Numbered from the stretch's first letter, positions 47,523-59,118 are shown. The stretch: 64,000 bases of DNA from Batrachochytrium dendrobatidis JAM81 (GCF_000203795.2 NW_006281099.1:3498532-3562531); one strand, 5' to 3'. Program-made: numbers and translations. Notes: a model not told the origin generated them from the sequence alone.

Positions 47523-49820
47523 ATGGTGCAAGCCGTGGTAGCCAAAGAAAGTGGAAAAAATGGTTCGTTTATCCTCACACATGCCGACCAACCTCGACAG
47601 GATTGCACCTCCATTTCTAAACACATCCATAAATCACTGACCCACAATAGCATCCACAGTCAATATCATCAGGCACATGAAACTACATTGCTACCATGTC
47701 TGGTCCAGCCTCTCACTTGTCAAATAGCCAAAGATGACAAGGCGCGATCAATAACCAAGTGTCATTGTCTAGACTGCCGCCATCAAACGGGTGCATTACC
47801 CAACCATCAGCAAGTATCAAGCAGACACGATCAGATACAGCCGACTCTTGTACAACAACAGTGCTCTGTTTTTGATCAACAACAACACCATCAACAACAT
47901 CATCCATCTGGGCACTCGCCAGTACAACCCGTTATCCAATCATCTGTGTACAAATCACCGACTCAATCACATTACTATCAAGTACATCGTGACGTTTCAT
48001 CAGACACTTTGAACTCACATCCAACTGCACTTGCCACAATGCTCAATTATCCAGTGTCATCATCATTGGTTACTGAACAGCCCGCATTTCCAATGGCTAG
48101 ACATGCGCATTTATCAATGGATTTGCCAAACTCGCATATTCAAGTGCTGCCAAATTCACATATTCAATCAGCGTCTTATTCACCCATTTCGCCGCATTCA
48201 GTTCACTCGGCATATTCTAATCCTTCATTCCATTCGCCAAGCTCACTACCGTCCATTATGGCATTATCATTACGACAACATATTGCACAACACCGTCCAA
48301 TTCAAGATACAAGACGTCCAGTGACATGGACTGAATTACACCCAATAGAACTACCACCACAACGTGACTCTCAAGTCTTGCAGCAAACACTTCCTTCAAT
48401 ACAAACCATTACTGGCAATGTATGGTCCATACAACGGTCCACGTTCAATCCTAATAGTACCAGAACATACCTTTACGACCAAAACACGCATATGATGCCA
48501 CTGTCCAATACACCATTACGTGATAATACAGACCAGACCAACTTTGGACCACGTCCGTCAAACTGGTCAGAAGCAACTCAGCCATCTAGTCGGAATGAAT
48601 GGAACAGACAATCGCTTGCACCAGCTCAACAAAGAATCACTCCGCCACCAGTTTATGCGACAACTCCCGTTTCGTCGTTTGCATCAATGTCAGTTTCAGC
48701 AATGGAATCATCGGTATCAACAATATCGCCAATATCACCAACAAAAATATTGCAAGCAGTATTACCGGTCAGACGTGAACATCCGTATACCCAACAGGAA
48801 CACAATTTGCACAATCAGTATACCCAACAAACACACAGTTTACGTGACCACCAAACTCAACACACCAAGCGACACGATCTTGAACAGTCACAGTATCCAG
48901 ATACAATACATGACAAGTATAAACACCAACATTCAATACATACAACTGTGTATCCATTGACCAACGCAGATTCGTCCATCAATGCAGTTAATTGTACCAC
49001 TCGACAACCAAGTCCGAATTCGTTGGTGATGCCACAACGTTGTCTTGATTCCACTGGGCACACGATTTGGACACATGCAACCAGCACTGAAGCCATTGAC
49101 ATGCAATCTTGTTCAAGCGCTGCTCGTGTATTACCGCAAACTGCTGTGGTCGCATCAACTGATACGTCGCCATTGGTGATTCCAGATCAGTGGTCGACAA
49201 ATGGTGGCGACGAAAAAGTAATGGAGTCGGGCAAACCTGCACATTCTGTTGGTGGTTCACACGACGTTGCAGTAGTCAGCAGCACTGCAACGACAGCACC
49301 TGACAGTGCAGAACCCAAACTGGCTTGTTTGTGGGTATTTCCATCACGCTGCGTTTACAGTTTTGCATCGAGCGACCTACTGTATCGACATATCTGCGAC
49401 GACCATATTGGACGCAAAACGACAGGCAATCTTTGTCTTGATTGTCATTGGGATCGATGCACAGTGTTTCGATCTAAACGGGACCATTTAACATCGCATA
49501 TCCGGGTGCATCTTAAACTGCGTCCGCATGCATGCACAATATGTGGACGTACGTTTAAACGAATGCAGGATCTTAATAAACATTCGCGAATCCATATGCC
49601 GGTTTGGGATACTGAGAACCGTAATTTGATCGAGTCGGCTCACTCACACATGCTCGGGTATGTATCGGATCCAGGACTGGATGATATGCGAGCACTGATG
49701 CGACAGCCTCTTTCGCAAGACAATTTACTCCATCTTCGTCGACGTCGACGCCGTGCGTGTATTGATGGAATTTTGCAAGCTGCTCGAATCCGTCGTGTAG
49801 AACATGGACTGCATTTGTAA
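47523..49820 (+). CDS. PacC/Rim101-type C2H2 zinc-finger transcription factor, right copy
   Basis: 765 residues in one exon, intact. The three fingers are identical to those of the left copy, including SKRDHLTSHIRVH and GRTFKRMQDLNKH. Differences from the left copy are: the tract QQQHHQQHH in place of QHQQHHHQQQH; Q to H in KSPTQSHYYQ; T to A in MALSLRQ; H to R in MPQRCLD; T to A in SCSSAARV and again in AVVASTD. All lie outside the DNA-binding region. ATG 47523 corresponds to that of the left copy. Both genes point toward the outer edges of the inverted repeat, and each has its own complete promoter, so both may be expressed. Confidence 0.83.
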   Translation: MVQAVVAKESGKNGSFILTHADQPRQDCTSISKHIHKSLTHNSIHSQYHQAHETTLLPCLVQPLTCQIAKDDKARSITKCHCLDCRHQTGALPNHQQVSSRHDQIQPTLVQQQCSVFDQQQHHQQHHPSGHSPVQPVIQSSVYKSPTQSHYYQVHRDVSSDTLNSHPTALATMLNYPVSSSLVTEQPAFPMARHAHLSMDLPNSHIQVLPNSHIQSASYSPISPHSVHSAYSNPSFHSPSSLPSIMALSLRQHIAQHRPIQDTRRPVTWTELHPIELPPQRDSQVLQQTLPSIQTITGNVWSIQRSTFNPNSTRTYLYDQNTHMMPLSNTPLRDNTDQTNFGPRPSNWSEATQPSSRNEWNRQSLAPAQQRITPPPVYATTPVSSFASMSVSAMESSVSTISPISPTKILQAVLPVRREHPYTQQEHNLHNQYTQQTHSLRDHQTQHTKRHDLEQSQYPDTIHDKYKHQHSIHTTVYPLTNADSSINAVNCTTRQPSPNSLVMPQRCLDSTGHTIWTHATSTEAIDMQSCSSAARVLPQTAVVASTDTSPLVIPDQWSTNGGDEKVMESGKPAHSVGGSHDVAVVSSTATTAPDSAEPKLACLWVFPSRCVYSFASSDLLYRHICDDHIGRKTTGNLCLDCHWDRCTVFRSKRDHLTSHIRVHLKLRPHACTICGRTFKRMQDLNKHSRIHMPVWDTENRNLIESAHSHMLGYVSDPGLDDMRALMRQPLSQDNLLHLRRRRRRACIDGILQAARIRRVEHGLHL

Positions 49821-50209
49821 TATATGACGATTTGAGTAGTTGATTGGCATGTGGATTATCAGTCAGAGCCATTGGTTTTATGGCATCACTTGTATTTTTA
49901 TTAGAGTTTTTAAATGCATTGTTGTATGTATATTTCTGACACCTTGATCATTACTGCGCATTTTTCCAGTCCAGTAACCATCTAATGAAATTGCAGCTAT
50001 TTACAATCGGGCTGACTTATTGTAGTTATATTGATATTGCTGTACACACATGCATTGTATACCACTGGTAAACAAGTACTCTATTTTATCACAACCACAC
50101 CATGATGCTCATTGCCCCAATGGTTTAGAGCACCAAACCTATCTTTTAGCAAGACCAAACTCCACTAAAATTGACAAGGCGTGTAGTTTCACATTCATTC
50201 TACTTGATC
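49821..50209. other. 3' flank of right PacC-like gene and short unique spacer
   Basis: The inverted-repeat arm ends at 50022. The remaining ~190 bp before the stop codon of the SKA-like gene (transcribed toward it) is unique AT-rich sequence. The PacC and SKA-like genes are convergent here. Confidence 0.5.
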
Positions 50210-51926
50210 TTATTGAGATTCGGCAAAACCATAGCATTGATCATCAAAAGTAGTACCAGCTTTAACCAGACGGATACGATTGATCTGTAAAAGTGCCAAT
50301 AATACATCATTCAGTTTTGTTGAATCTAAATGTTTAATCCATAGCCAGTAGAAAGGTTAGTATCGAGTTGTTTTTTGGCAATTAAAAAAGAGAATATAAT
50401 ATATGCATTCCATCATTTCAGCATATATATCAAGAAGCTCGATAAAGTATATGATAGGTTGGAATCAACATACCCATCTGAGATGATCGGGTTAATTCCG
50501 CCAAAGTAAATCTGTCAGCTTCTGGTTGCATTACACCGCCACTCATCATTCTCTTATCAACGGCCAACTCGTTTATTTCTAAATAGAATTTTATATTGCA
50601 GATTGATGAAAGTGAATCTAGTAAGAAATTTAAATTCATAGCAAGTTATGCAATATTCAATCTACTTACCGCTAATGGTATCTTCAACAAACTATACAAA
50701 GGCAAGATGTTCAAATTGAACTAAATGTAAGTACTTGATAGCAAATGTAGATTGTAAATGATAGATATATCATTAGCGGTGACAAACCTGGTGTGTGATT
50801 TGGCAGCGCCAAAATGGTTCCAATAGCTTGAATTCAGCATCGGACAGTCCTCGCAATGTAAAGTTTTTTGGCATAGATCCTGATTTTTGTGGTATTATGG
50901 ATGGATTGAAAGAGGTTTCCAAACCATCAAAATGAGAGCCGCTAATTTGAGGTATTAGTGGCGATTGAAGCTGAGTTTTAGATTGACTACAAATCCCCAC
51001 ATGTAGAGTATGTACAGATTACAGATATTCAGTGGTTCATCAAGTCGGTCCATAAAGACATAAAGCAAACACGATTCTATTTACCTGGCAGTATGAACAG
51101 ATGGCAGTGAGGAGTATGTGGTTGGAGTAGAATAATGATTTAGATTGGTCTCGGACACAAAACGTTTGTCTTCAATCAGATCTCGACTGAGCGAAGATAA
51201 GCCCAGATCCTCCAATGTCATTGTATCCAACATATCATCCAGATCAGCCAGCTTATCCAGTTCATTAGTAGCCAAGGCTTCTTTGATGTGATGATTATCT
51301 GTAGACTTGGCAAACCCATTGGTAAAATCTGGCTGCGGTGGTGCAGTTCTGGGAGTCCATGGTGAAAGAACATCACACCGTCGTTTTACAGGATGTGATG
51401 GCAGTTTTGGGGTTGAGCATTGCTGGATAGATGGAATAGGCTGAAGTTTCACATCTAGATCCTGCATATCGGGAATACCTTGGTCAATCAACACTTGTTT
51501 GAGTGACTCTGACTGGGCTTGAAAATGAAACAGTGCTGCTTCTGCTGCCTTGACTAGTGTTGCAGATGTTGGTCGAGAGGATGTTTGGTTTCCATCCTCA
51601 GTGTCAGATAGAATATGATTGATATGAAGGCTTTGTTGGGCACAATGCGATAAAAGTCTCTGGTGAAAGGCTTCTAAACCGTATATCTGACTAGATGTAA
51701 GAGCAGTGGTGCTGGATTCAGTGACTTGGCTCAGATCCGACCTATGATAATACAGCAGTAGTCTTTAGTATGATATTTGCAAGACTCGGTGGAATTGTAC
51801 GGCCAACACTGGCATCGATAACCCAACGCACCGTAGATCTTTCATGTTCTTGTCAAGATTGTTTGTACAAGATACAAGACTGGAGATGGCAGAGTGCAAC
51901 TCGGTTGTAGATGAATGCAGCATCAT
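50210..51926 (-). CDS. SKA-complex-like kinetochore protein (Ska3/Ska1 type)
   Basis: Tentative microtubule-binding kinetochore subunit. Minus-strand exons 51926-51832, 51741-51085, 50986-50788, 50691-50670, 50578-50474, 50325-50210; 397 residues. The N-terminus resembles the Ska3 helical segment: LHSAISSLVSCTNNLDKNM, later ATLVKAAEAALFHFQAQSES. The middle is disordered with TP/SP sites and the typical short motif TLEDLGLSSL. The C-terminus (LSDAEFKLLEPFWRCQITHQ, VEDTISEINELAVDKRM, EADRFTLAELTRSSQ, LNDVLLALLQINRIRLVKAG) matches the order of the Ska1-type winged-helix microtubule-binding domain. Exon 4 is a 22-nt microexon; without it the frame fails. All phases agree, so the gene model is better supported than the name. 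The gene lies about 175 bp from the divergently labelled eRF3 terminus, on the same strand. Confidence 0.62.
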
Positions 51927-52102
51927 TAATGTTTGGGATGGTTGAGTTGAAATTTCTGAACCAGTTACGAGATACTGGCAGTCATTCAGTATTAAACAAT
52001 TTTACTAGATTGGAATTTGCATTCACATTTGGCAGAAACTATGTAGAAATGCTCGACTTTATTTCAACCAAATCCGTCATTTTAATAAGCTGGATTAGAC
52101 AA

Positions 52103-54772
52103 TTACTGTGGTACAGCATCATTTATAAGTCGGATGATTTTACCAACAGCAACCGTAATACCTAAAATACATTTAAATTAGAGATTGCTACACATGAAAA
52201 CAAGCAACAAGCTACTTGCCTTCGTCTCTCAGCGTAAACCGGCCAAGCTGAGGATATTCGGCATATGGCTCTGCACACACGCTCTGCGACACATCGATAC
52301 GAACAATTACAGAATCTCCTTTTTTCACAAACTTGGGTGGATGCTTGGATTTTCGGCCTGTTTTCTTGTCAATCATATGTATCAAAGACTAGAAACATGT
52401 TTGTGACAATGGTTAGACACGCAGAGTAAATCAATATCCAGTTATCGATCTACAAAATCAGCATTCAAGATCTGGCACTTTGTATACATACAGTGATAGA
52501 AACCTCTTCAACAGCAGTGTGTATGTGCATAACAGCAGAGTATCCAGCACACATAATACTTTTGTACTCAATAATAGCAATTTGAGCTTCAAAGGCACAG
52601 ACAGAATGGACTGGCTTTTTAATCTGACACATGACAAAGCCTGACATAACATCATCTTCCTCAACCCCTCTAAGACGGACACGCACATTGTCGCCTGTCA
52701 TGGCAACCGTAATCTCTGAATCTTCCTGCATAATAGCAGTGACTTCAGCCGTGCGCCTATTGGGCATGAGCATAATCGTTTGGCCCTTTTTAACCGAACC
52801 AGATTCAATCTTGCCAAGAACAACTGTGCCCATGTCCTATTCAAAAAGTGCATCAAAAATGAGTCATTGACATAGTGCAAGCAATAAACCCAAGATTCTC
52901 ATCATCTAGGTGTGACCATTAAAACTAGATTACAAAAACCAAATCGAGCCCGTAGCAACAACAAATGAGTACCTTCATCTTGTCGGCAATAGGCATCATG
53001 AGAGGTCCAGAATACTTGCGATCAATTATCATATTATCCAAGAGATACAGCAAGGTTGGGCCAGTGTACCAGTCACATACGGCGGAATCAAGAGGTTCCT
53101 TTAAATTGGCACCAGTAAACCCAGATACAGGCATAATATCAATGTCTATAAACAAGGTTTTGAAACCAGCAAGTCGATACGTTTAAAACGGTTAGAGTAT
53201 GAAAAACAATATGCATGACAATGGTTGATAAGCAAGATCCTCATACCAGCCTTCTGATAGCCAACACCTTTGATATAGGGCATAATTTTTCCAACGCATT
53301 CATCGTATCTAACAAGTAAATCACAATAGTTCCGCATAGGGTTAGAACATACAGCATTAGCATAAAATTTTAATTGATTAGACTCACCGCTCCTTGGAGA
53401 ATTGGACAGTAGGATCGTCCATCTTGTTGATTACAACAATAAGACGTTTGACACCGGCTGTTTTGGCAAGTAGAGTATGCTCACGAGTCTGTCCACCTTT
53501 TTCAAAACCGGTTTCAAATTCTCCTTTTCGAGCAGAAATGACCAACACACCGACATCGGCCTGAGCAGCACCTCCCAGCATACTTGGAACAAATGTTTTA
53601 TGGCCAGGTGCATCAATGATGGTGAATCGGCGTTGTTCAGTTTCAAAGTAGCCACGTCCATACTCTGTAGTTTTACCCTATATACATTAAAGTTGGCATT
53701 AATAAATATGTAAAAAAAGGCTACCAAGGTTCAAACTAGTAAAACTATCGAAAAAGCTGACAAATCACCTTGCTACGCTCTTCTTGATTGAGATCCAATG
53801 CCCATGACAAATACCATGATTCACGACCCAACTCTTTGGCTTCACGTTCGTATTTCTCCATAGTACGTTTATCAACCATTCCAGTAAGAAACCTAGACCA
53901 AAAATATGTTATCAACAGTTCCAGGCACAACTATCCAAAATATGCATAGAATCCATGCAACTGCGGTTGGAAATTGAATATTCAAACCAGAGTCGACCAT
54001 GATCAAACATAATCAAGTGCACAACAACTTACAAAATATGACCACCCATAGTAGATTTACCAGCATCGACATGACCGAGGAAAATAATGTTGAGATGCTT
54101 TTTGACACCTTCGCCCAATCGAATGTCCTCTTCTTCGGGCTCATCAATGACTGGAGCAACAGGAGCTGGAACTGGAGTAGGGACTACTGCTGCATATAAA
54201 ATAGTCAGTATTTAGGACAATCTGTAGAAACTGAAAACAATTTTCAGAAACAGCACGATATACGTAATATATGGCGCAACATCCAACAGCGATCATTGCA
54301 TTATAGATGAACTGGTATCCATGGTTGGAGTTGATCAAAAATCTCAAAAACCAAGTAGTCTGCACGGAAGAAATAGTTCCTACAATGCAGGTGCTGAGAT
54401 ATATAGGGCAATCTAGCAAAGATCAGTCCAACCTTTTTTGGCAACATTTTCTTCCTTTGGAGCTGGAGCAGCTACTGGAAGAGGTTTAGCAGTTTCCAAG
54501 ACCGGTTTAGCCGCCTCTGAAACAGGTTTAGAAGAGCCAAGAGATAGCGAAACCGCCTTGGCGGGGGCAGGAGTAGAAGGTACAGACCATGTGGGCACAA
54601 ACTCTGAAGCACCAAAGTTGAAGGACGATTTGAAGTTGAATGCAGGACCACCACCTCCTCCACAAGCAGCAGGTTTCTTTGAGGAAGCAGCAGTGTCGGT
54701 AATGTTCAATGCAGCATTTGTGCTTTCTGCAAGTGTCTTGTCAGTAGGGCTGGTATTGTTGCAGTCAGACAT
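52103..54772 (-). CDS. Translation termination GTPase eRF3 (Sup35 class)
   Basis: GTPase partner of eRF1 in stop-codon recognition and peptide release. Nine exons on the minus strand: 54772-54433, 54189-54033, 53892-53769, 53677-53388, 53308-53247, 53145-52973, 52836-52492, 52388-52220, 52161-52103; 572 residues. The N-terminal ~130 residues are Ala/Pro/Lys-rich with a PAM2-like motif (FNFGASEFVPTW, PABP binding) and no Q/N-rich prion region. G motifs: GHVDAGKST, DAPGHKTF, NKMDD. Later blocks are MPVSGFTGANLKEPL, KDMGTVVLGKIESG, FEAQIAIIEYKSIMCAGYSA, PQLGRFTLRDEG and TVAVGKIIRLI. The intron after 52220 has a GC donor (GCAAGT) instead of GT. The start is the first ATG with a complete N-terminus. 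Confidence 0.96.
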
Positions 54773-55959
54773 GGCCAATGTCGTCTGAGTAAATTGTAGA
54801 ATATAAAATACAAATCTCGATTTGTTTTTTGCTTCAAAACTCGAACCTTTTTCAAAACATTCAATTGGCAAGCCAGACGTTTGAATATATTTGGACACCA
54901 GCTGTATTCACATGCAATGCATCATTAAGAGCGTCAGTCTCATGAAATGATTGGAATGTATAGTTGTACTTGAGATATTGTTTTGTTGAATTAAAGTGCA
55001 AATGTACGAGATTTTAGAATACAAGAGTTTCTAAAGTTGTATTGAGACTAGTCGAATCCAACTTTCTTTTGAATGGATTTTTAAACTTGAGTGTTGGGAC
55101 ATGAAATGAACTTGTGCAAGCATATTCTGGTGGTGTTACAAGTTTATTGGTCAACTGTTGTATGATTGTTTTGGTGATGGTGTCAGGGTTGTGCCTGTTA
55201 CCAATGGTACGCTACCAACAGAAACTCGACTGATCCAACAGCCATGTATACACATTGTTGTCAGCTACATCGAGTGTTTGTCCAAATAGGTCGATTCAAA
55301 TGGGTTGCATATAACCGACTAATCCAGCATTCATCCATTGTCAAACAACTATAATGCACAATACCACCAAGTGTGCAATTACACCTGCACTGATCAGTCA
55401 TTGCACAGTATGCATCAGTCAATGTCCAGCATATGTGTATCTGCAACTAAATTGCAGTTCATGACACATCCACACGATCCAACATGTCAAACCATGTATC
55501 GTGAGTCCAAGATTGATCAAAAACCTGATCACAGTAAACACAGCATGTTGTTGCATATCAGAGTCGATATATCAAGTGACAGTTGCACACTTGCTGATGG
55601 TGCACAGCATATCAGTCACAATACATGCACGGTATTGCATTGCAGTCATTGGATGACAGTCGGTTGCAATGTGATAGCGATCGACATACATCAGCATGGT
55701 GTGATGTGACCATAATCATGATGGAATGTGTTGGAGTTGACATTGTGAGTTGACAATCGATACACCATGCACATGACTGGAACATATATATTCGAGTGTG
55801 ATTTGGTTGGTGTCAAGTTGATCATGCAATCACATCGGTGCAACAAGTGAGTGAGCTGATGGTGATCTGAACCCATTTCAACAACAAGTATTGACAGTCA
55901 TGTATTTGCATGCATTCAATGTGTAGCACACCGTTTTTGACTGTTGACTGTGTATGCAG
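54773..55959. other. Intergenic, degenerate sequence
   Basis: The first ~200 bp must contain the eRF3 promoter. The rest is rich in TG/CA dinucleotides with scattered short frames (for example 55338-55709) that begin and end arbitrarily. It could be the decayed 3' part of the adjacent LINE-like relic, but I see no motif that proves this. Confidence 0.45.
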
Positions 55960-57590
55960 GTCAAGTTACCACCAACCACCAACCAGATCCAGTGCGTACA
56001 TGACCATTACTAGAATGACTGCCAAGAATATTCGTGTCCAAAAGTTGATTGTGAGTTGGTGGTTTGCAAGAACCAGACACAACCAACATGCTATTGGATA
56101 TAGCAACCTGATTATAGTCCAGTCGCATGGTGTGATACAGTGGTTGTGGAATACAACATCCAGGTATTTGTAGTGTTGAACACGACGAATCTGTTGTTCG
56201 TGTAGCATCATATCAATTGGTAATTCGGAATCAAAGTGTTGTGACCACGGAAACTGAGTATGTTGCATTTGACTACACCAAAACTTGTTTGACATTGTTC
56301 CATTCATTGTGCAAGTACACCAGATGCCAATTGGAGTGACTGATCAGAATCGGCAAATATCACGATATTGTCGGCATACATGAATCCTCACATTGATGGT
56401 GATTTACACGATACTCATGCAATGACAATCGGTTGATATCATCGTGTATGTCGTTGATGAACACGTTGGACAACAATCCGACAGTGGACATCACCACTGG
56501 ACTCCATGCTCAAATGGAAATGGGTTAGAAACCAATGATTCAGTCTGAGCACAAGCTGATGAGCATGTGTGCAGCGGTGTTAGCAAGACCAGTGTGCGTG
56601 GTATCAATCACATATGCTGCAGTTATCATATCAAGGCACCAACCGTGACAGTGTTGAATGCATTTTGAATGTCAATCAACACAACAATAGTATTGGGCTA
56701 CACGCACTGCTGTTGTTGAACAATATCGACTAGTGAACCAACCAGCACAGCACACTTGTTTGGTTTGAAATCAACCATGCTCAGTAGTGACGAGTTTGTT
56801 GAGCACCACGATCCATCAATGTGTGTTTGCAAGACCTTGCATACCAGTTTATGTCACACATCAATCAGTGTAATACCGTGTTTGTCATTTGTATTAATGT
56901 GATCACCGTTATTGTTGTCGATATATGCAATCAATACAATCAATACAGTGTATGCAGACTGTCAGCAGATCGCATAGTGGCCGTCAACATATTGACTGAA
57001 CTGTGTGTAGCAGAACGAGCAAATGGATTGGGTGGTTCATCAGGTGTATCATTCGATGTATATAATGCGACTCGGTATATTATGACCAATATCATGTTGT
57101 TTTTCGGGTGTCTGGTGTGAACCAGCTGCTGTATTGCATCAGCTAGTCGATTTCAAGGTATATCCGAGTCGAGATCAGTGGCATCGTCACGAATCGGAAA
57201 CAGTTTGTATGGTGGAAGTGAATCACGTATATGCAAGTACTGCCATTACTGCAAGTCAAGTAAATGTCCATTATCGTCCATAGCAAGACACAAGTAGTGA
57301 TTACTCGGTATGCCAAAAATATTATCACTGCTGTACTGAATGATACGATTGGCATCACATCGCATCGTATAGTGGAATGGAGTAATGGTTGTTGTGTGTT
57401 GCACCACCAGACATGACTCGAGCTGCTGCAAATGTCATATCAAAACGATCATCAATACTGCCTGGTCAAGTGTGTCAGCAAACTTGATCCAGTTCATATG
57501 TTCATTGGCGCATTCAAGTCGCTGGATTGTTGCATTGTGTTGTGTCAGAATGCGCTTAGTTGTATGATCAAAATCTATTATTAAACCTGT
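55960..57590 (-). mobile_element. Decayed non-LTR (LINE-like) retrotransposon, reverse-transcriptase relic
   Basis: Minus-strand fragments read in order through many stops and frameshifts. From the 5' side: IQRLECANEHMNWIKFADTL near 57500; RT motif A as VLIDIQNAFNTVTVGAL at ~56640-56690; VFINDI near 56465; motif C as GFMYADNIVIFADSDQSLQL near 56350-56390 (YADD changed to YADN); and QIRRVQHYKYLDVVF near 56190, the usual YKYLG-type block after the RT core. The TG/CA excess suggests C-to-T decay at CpG sites. It is non-functional. The 5' part overlaps the left arm of the small inverted repeat. Confidence 0.68.
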
Positions 57591-57971
57591 ATTTGTTTCA
57601 AAATGAAATCATTCTAGTAATTACTTGGTTTGACTATTTACAGAGTGTGTTGATTGTAATCTGGGACATCAGTACAGATAGACACTGCAGTATGTGATTG
57701 TTTCTAAACTTGCATATATTAGCATATTAGTATATCCATACTTTATACGCTAATAATCAGACTCGACAGGTTGAACCGTTGTTATACAACGAGGTCATAC
57801 TCGACTCGGAACAACAGTTTGTGATCAACGTATACAAAATCACGATATACAGTATCAACCAAACATCATTGTAACGTGGGTTTATTCATTTCAAAATTCA
57901 CAAGTTTAAACTAGTCGGTGCGACTTGAACAAGCTCCAGATCAGATGCTGACACGCATATAGCCAAGACTT

Positions 57972-58139
57972 TTAGACATATTTGCATAATCCAAGGCCTC
58001 CATTTGTGCTTATACACTTCTGGCCTGGGAGACAGGCTTTGTCACTTCTGCAAACGCTTCCAAAATTAGACATACTACCAGGAGCAGCAGTGACAGATAC
58101 GATGAGTGCTGCGATGAATGCGATGACAGTGAATTGCAT
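57972..58139 (-). CDS. Small secreted cysteine-rich peptide, left copy
   Basis: 55-residue single-exon peptide of unknown function. Residues 1-19 are a textbook signal peptide (MQFTVIAFIAALIVSVTAA) with a likely cleavage after TAA or TAAP. The mature part (~36 residues) has four cysteines spaced C-x5-C-x5-C-x8-C, rich in Gly and Ser, suggesting two disulphides. A longer open frame reaches back to 58286, but it runs through a TATA box, so the ATG at 58139 is preferred. A divergent copy at 59119-59286 differs at one residue (Ile13 to Val). Effector, adhesive or antimicrobial roles are possible but unsupported. Confidence 0.75.
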   Translation of the reverse strand: MQFTVIAFIAALIVSVTAAPGSMSNFGSVCRSDKACLPGQKCISTNGGLGLCKYV

Positions 58140-58227
58140 AGTTGGTTGATATAGATTGGATTGGATTGAACTAGGTTGGATTGGAATAGACAATGTTTGA
58201 TGAGTCCAAGAGTTGGATAAAACCTGG

Positions 58228-58236
58228 CTTTTTATA
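58228..58236 (-). promoter_or_regulatory. TATA box of the left secreted-peptide gene
   Basis: TATAAAAAG on the minus strand, about 90 bp upstream of the preferred ATG, followed by a C/T-rich, CAATCC-containing leader. The same box is preserved in the other copy. Confidence 0.6.
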
Positions 58237-58414
58237 TTACAGATTTGACCTGAAACAATCTGAAAAACCGTATTTGGTATAGCCATAAAGCTTTGTATGC
58301 AGTCAAGGATACTCAGCAGCAGTAAATTGAGCCGGACTAAACCAGTATGGGACCGAGTAAATCATATTTAGCCACCGTTTCAAGATTGCATAAAATAGAC
58401 ATGCTTTTAAACAT

Positions 58415-58837
58415 TGTTCAGCAGGTGTATTCAAGCACAATTACAGAATAACTCAATCGTCATAGTATACACTGTAAAACAAAGCAATGCAGGTTTTAAA
58501 GATTGCTTTTAATTTTAGTAGTCAGGGTATTAGAATGCCAAATGTTCATTAGTAGAATCCCCATTTTGCTTGTCTAACAAAGCTTGACTACAATCATAAC
58601 CCTGATCCATTTAAACGTGGTAATATGTTGTAAAAGCATACTGGAATCAGGGTAGTTGTGAACTCTTGCTTAGTTTGGTCAACATAGTTCAATAGCGACT
58701 GGAGTATTATTCTAAACAAGTTGTATTGTAAATTCGAATGTCAACAATGCACTCATGTGAGTATAATGTGTTGGAGTGTAGGATAATACTGATAGATCAC
58801 CTGTGATGTAGTCTCGGTGATATTACCAAACTTGCTA
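58415..58837. other. Unique spacer between the arms of the small inverted repeat
   Basis: About 423 bp of AT-rich sequence with no gene seen. It separates the two divergent promoters and, with the arms, forms a 2.4-kb palindromic unit. Confidence 0.6.
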
Positions 58838-59021
58838 TGTAATGTTTAAAAGCATGTCTATTTTATGCAATCTTGAAACGAGTGGCCGAATATGATTTAC
58901 TCGGTCCCATACTGGCTTAGTGGGGTTACCATTTACTGCTGCTGAGTATTCTCGACTGCATGCAAGGCTTTATGGCTATACCAAATATGATTTTTCAGAT
59001 TGTTCCAGGTCAAATCTGCAA

Positions 59022-59030
59022 TATAAAAAG
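59022..59030 (+). promoter_or_regulatory. TATA box of the right secreted-peptide gene
   Basis: TATAAAAAG about 90 bp upstream of the ATG at 59119, with a leader of repeated CCAATC/TCAATC units between them. It is identical in sequence and distance to the left copy. Confidence 0.6.
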
Positions 59031-59118
59031 CCAGGTTTTATCCAACTCTTGGACTCATCAAACATTGTCTATTCCAATCCAACCTAGTTCAATCCAATCT
59101 AATCTATATCAACCAACT

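Larger units (their letters stand above)
46657..50022. repeat. Right arm of the 3.37-kb inverted repeat
   Basis: Reverse-complement partner of 32107-35475. Differences inside the coding part amount to five amino-acid changes and a two-codon difference in a His/Gln tract; flanks are similarly conserved. This points to recent duplication or ongoing gene conversion. Confidence 0.93.
57428..58414. repeat. Left arm of a ~1-kb inverted repeat
   Basis: The reverse complement matches 58838-59797. The outer end is GCAAATGTCATATCAAAACG (57428), mirrored by TTGATATGACATTTGC near 59797. The inner end lies near TGTTTAAAAGCATG. The arm carries a piece of the LINE-like relic and one copy of the small secreted-peptide gene. 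Identity is high but lower toward the inner ends (indels such as TGAGCCGGACT versus TGGGGTTACC). Confidence 0.88.
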
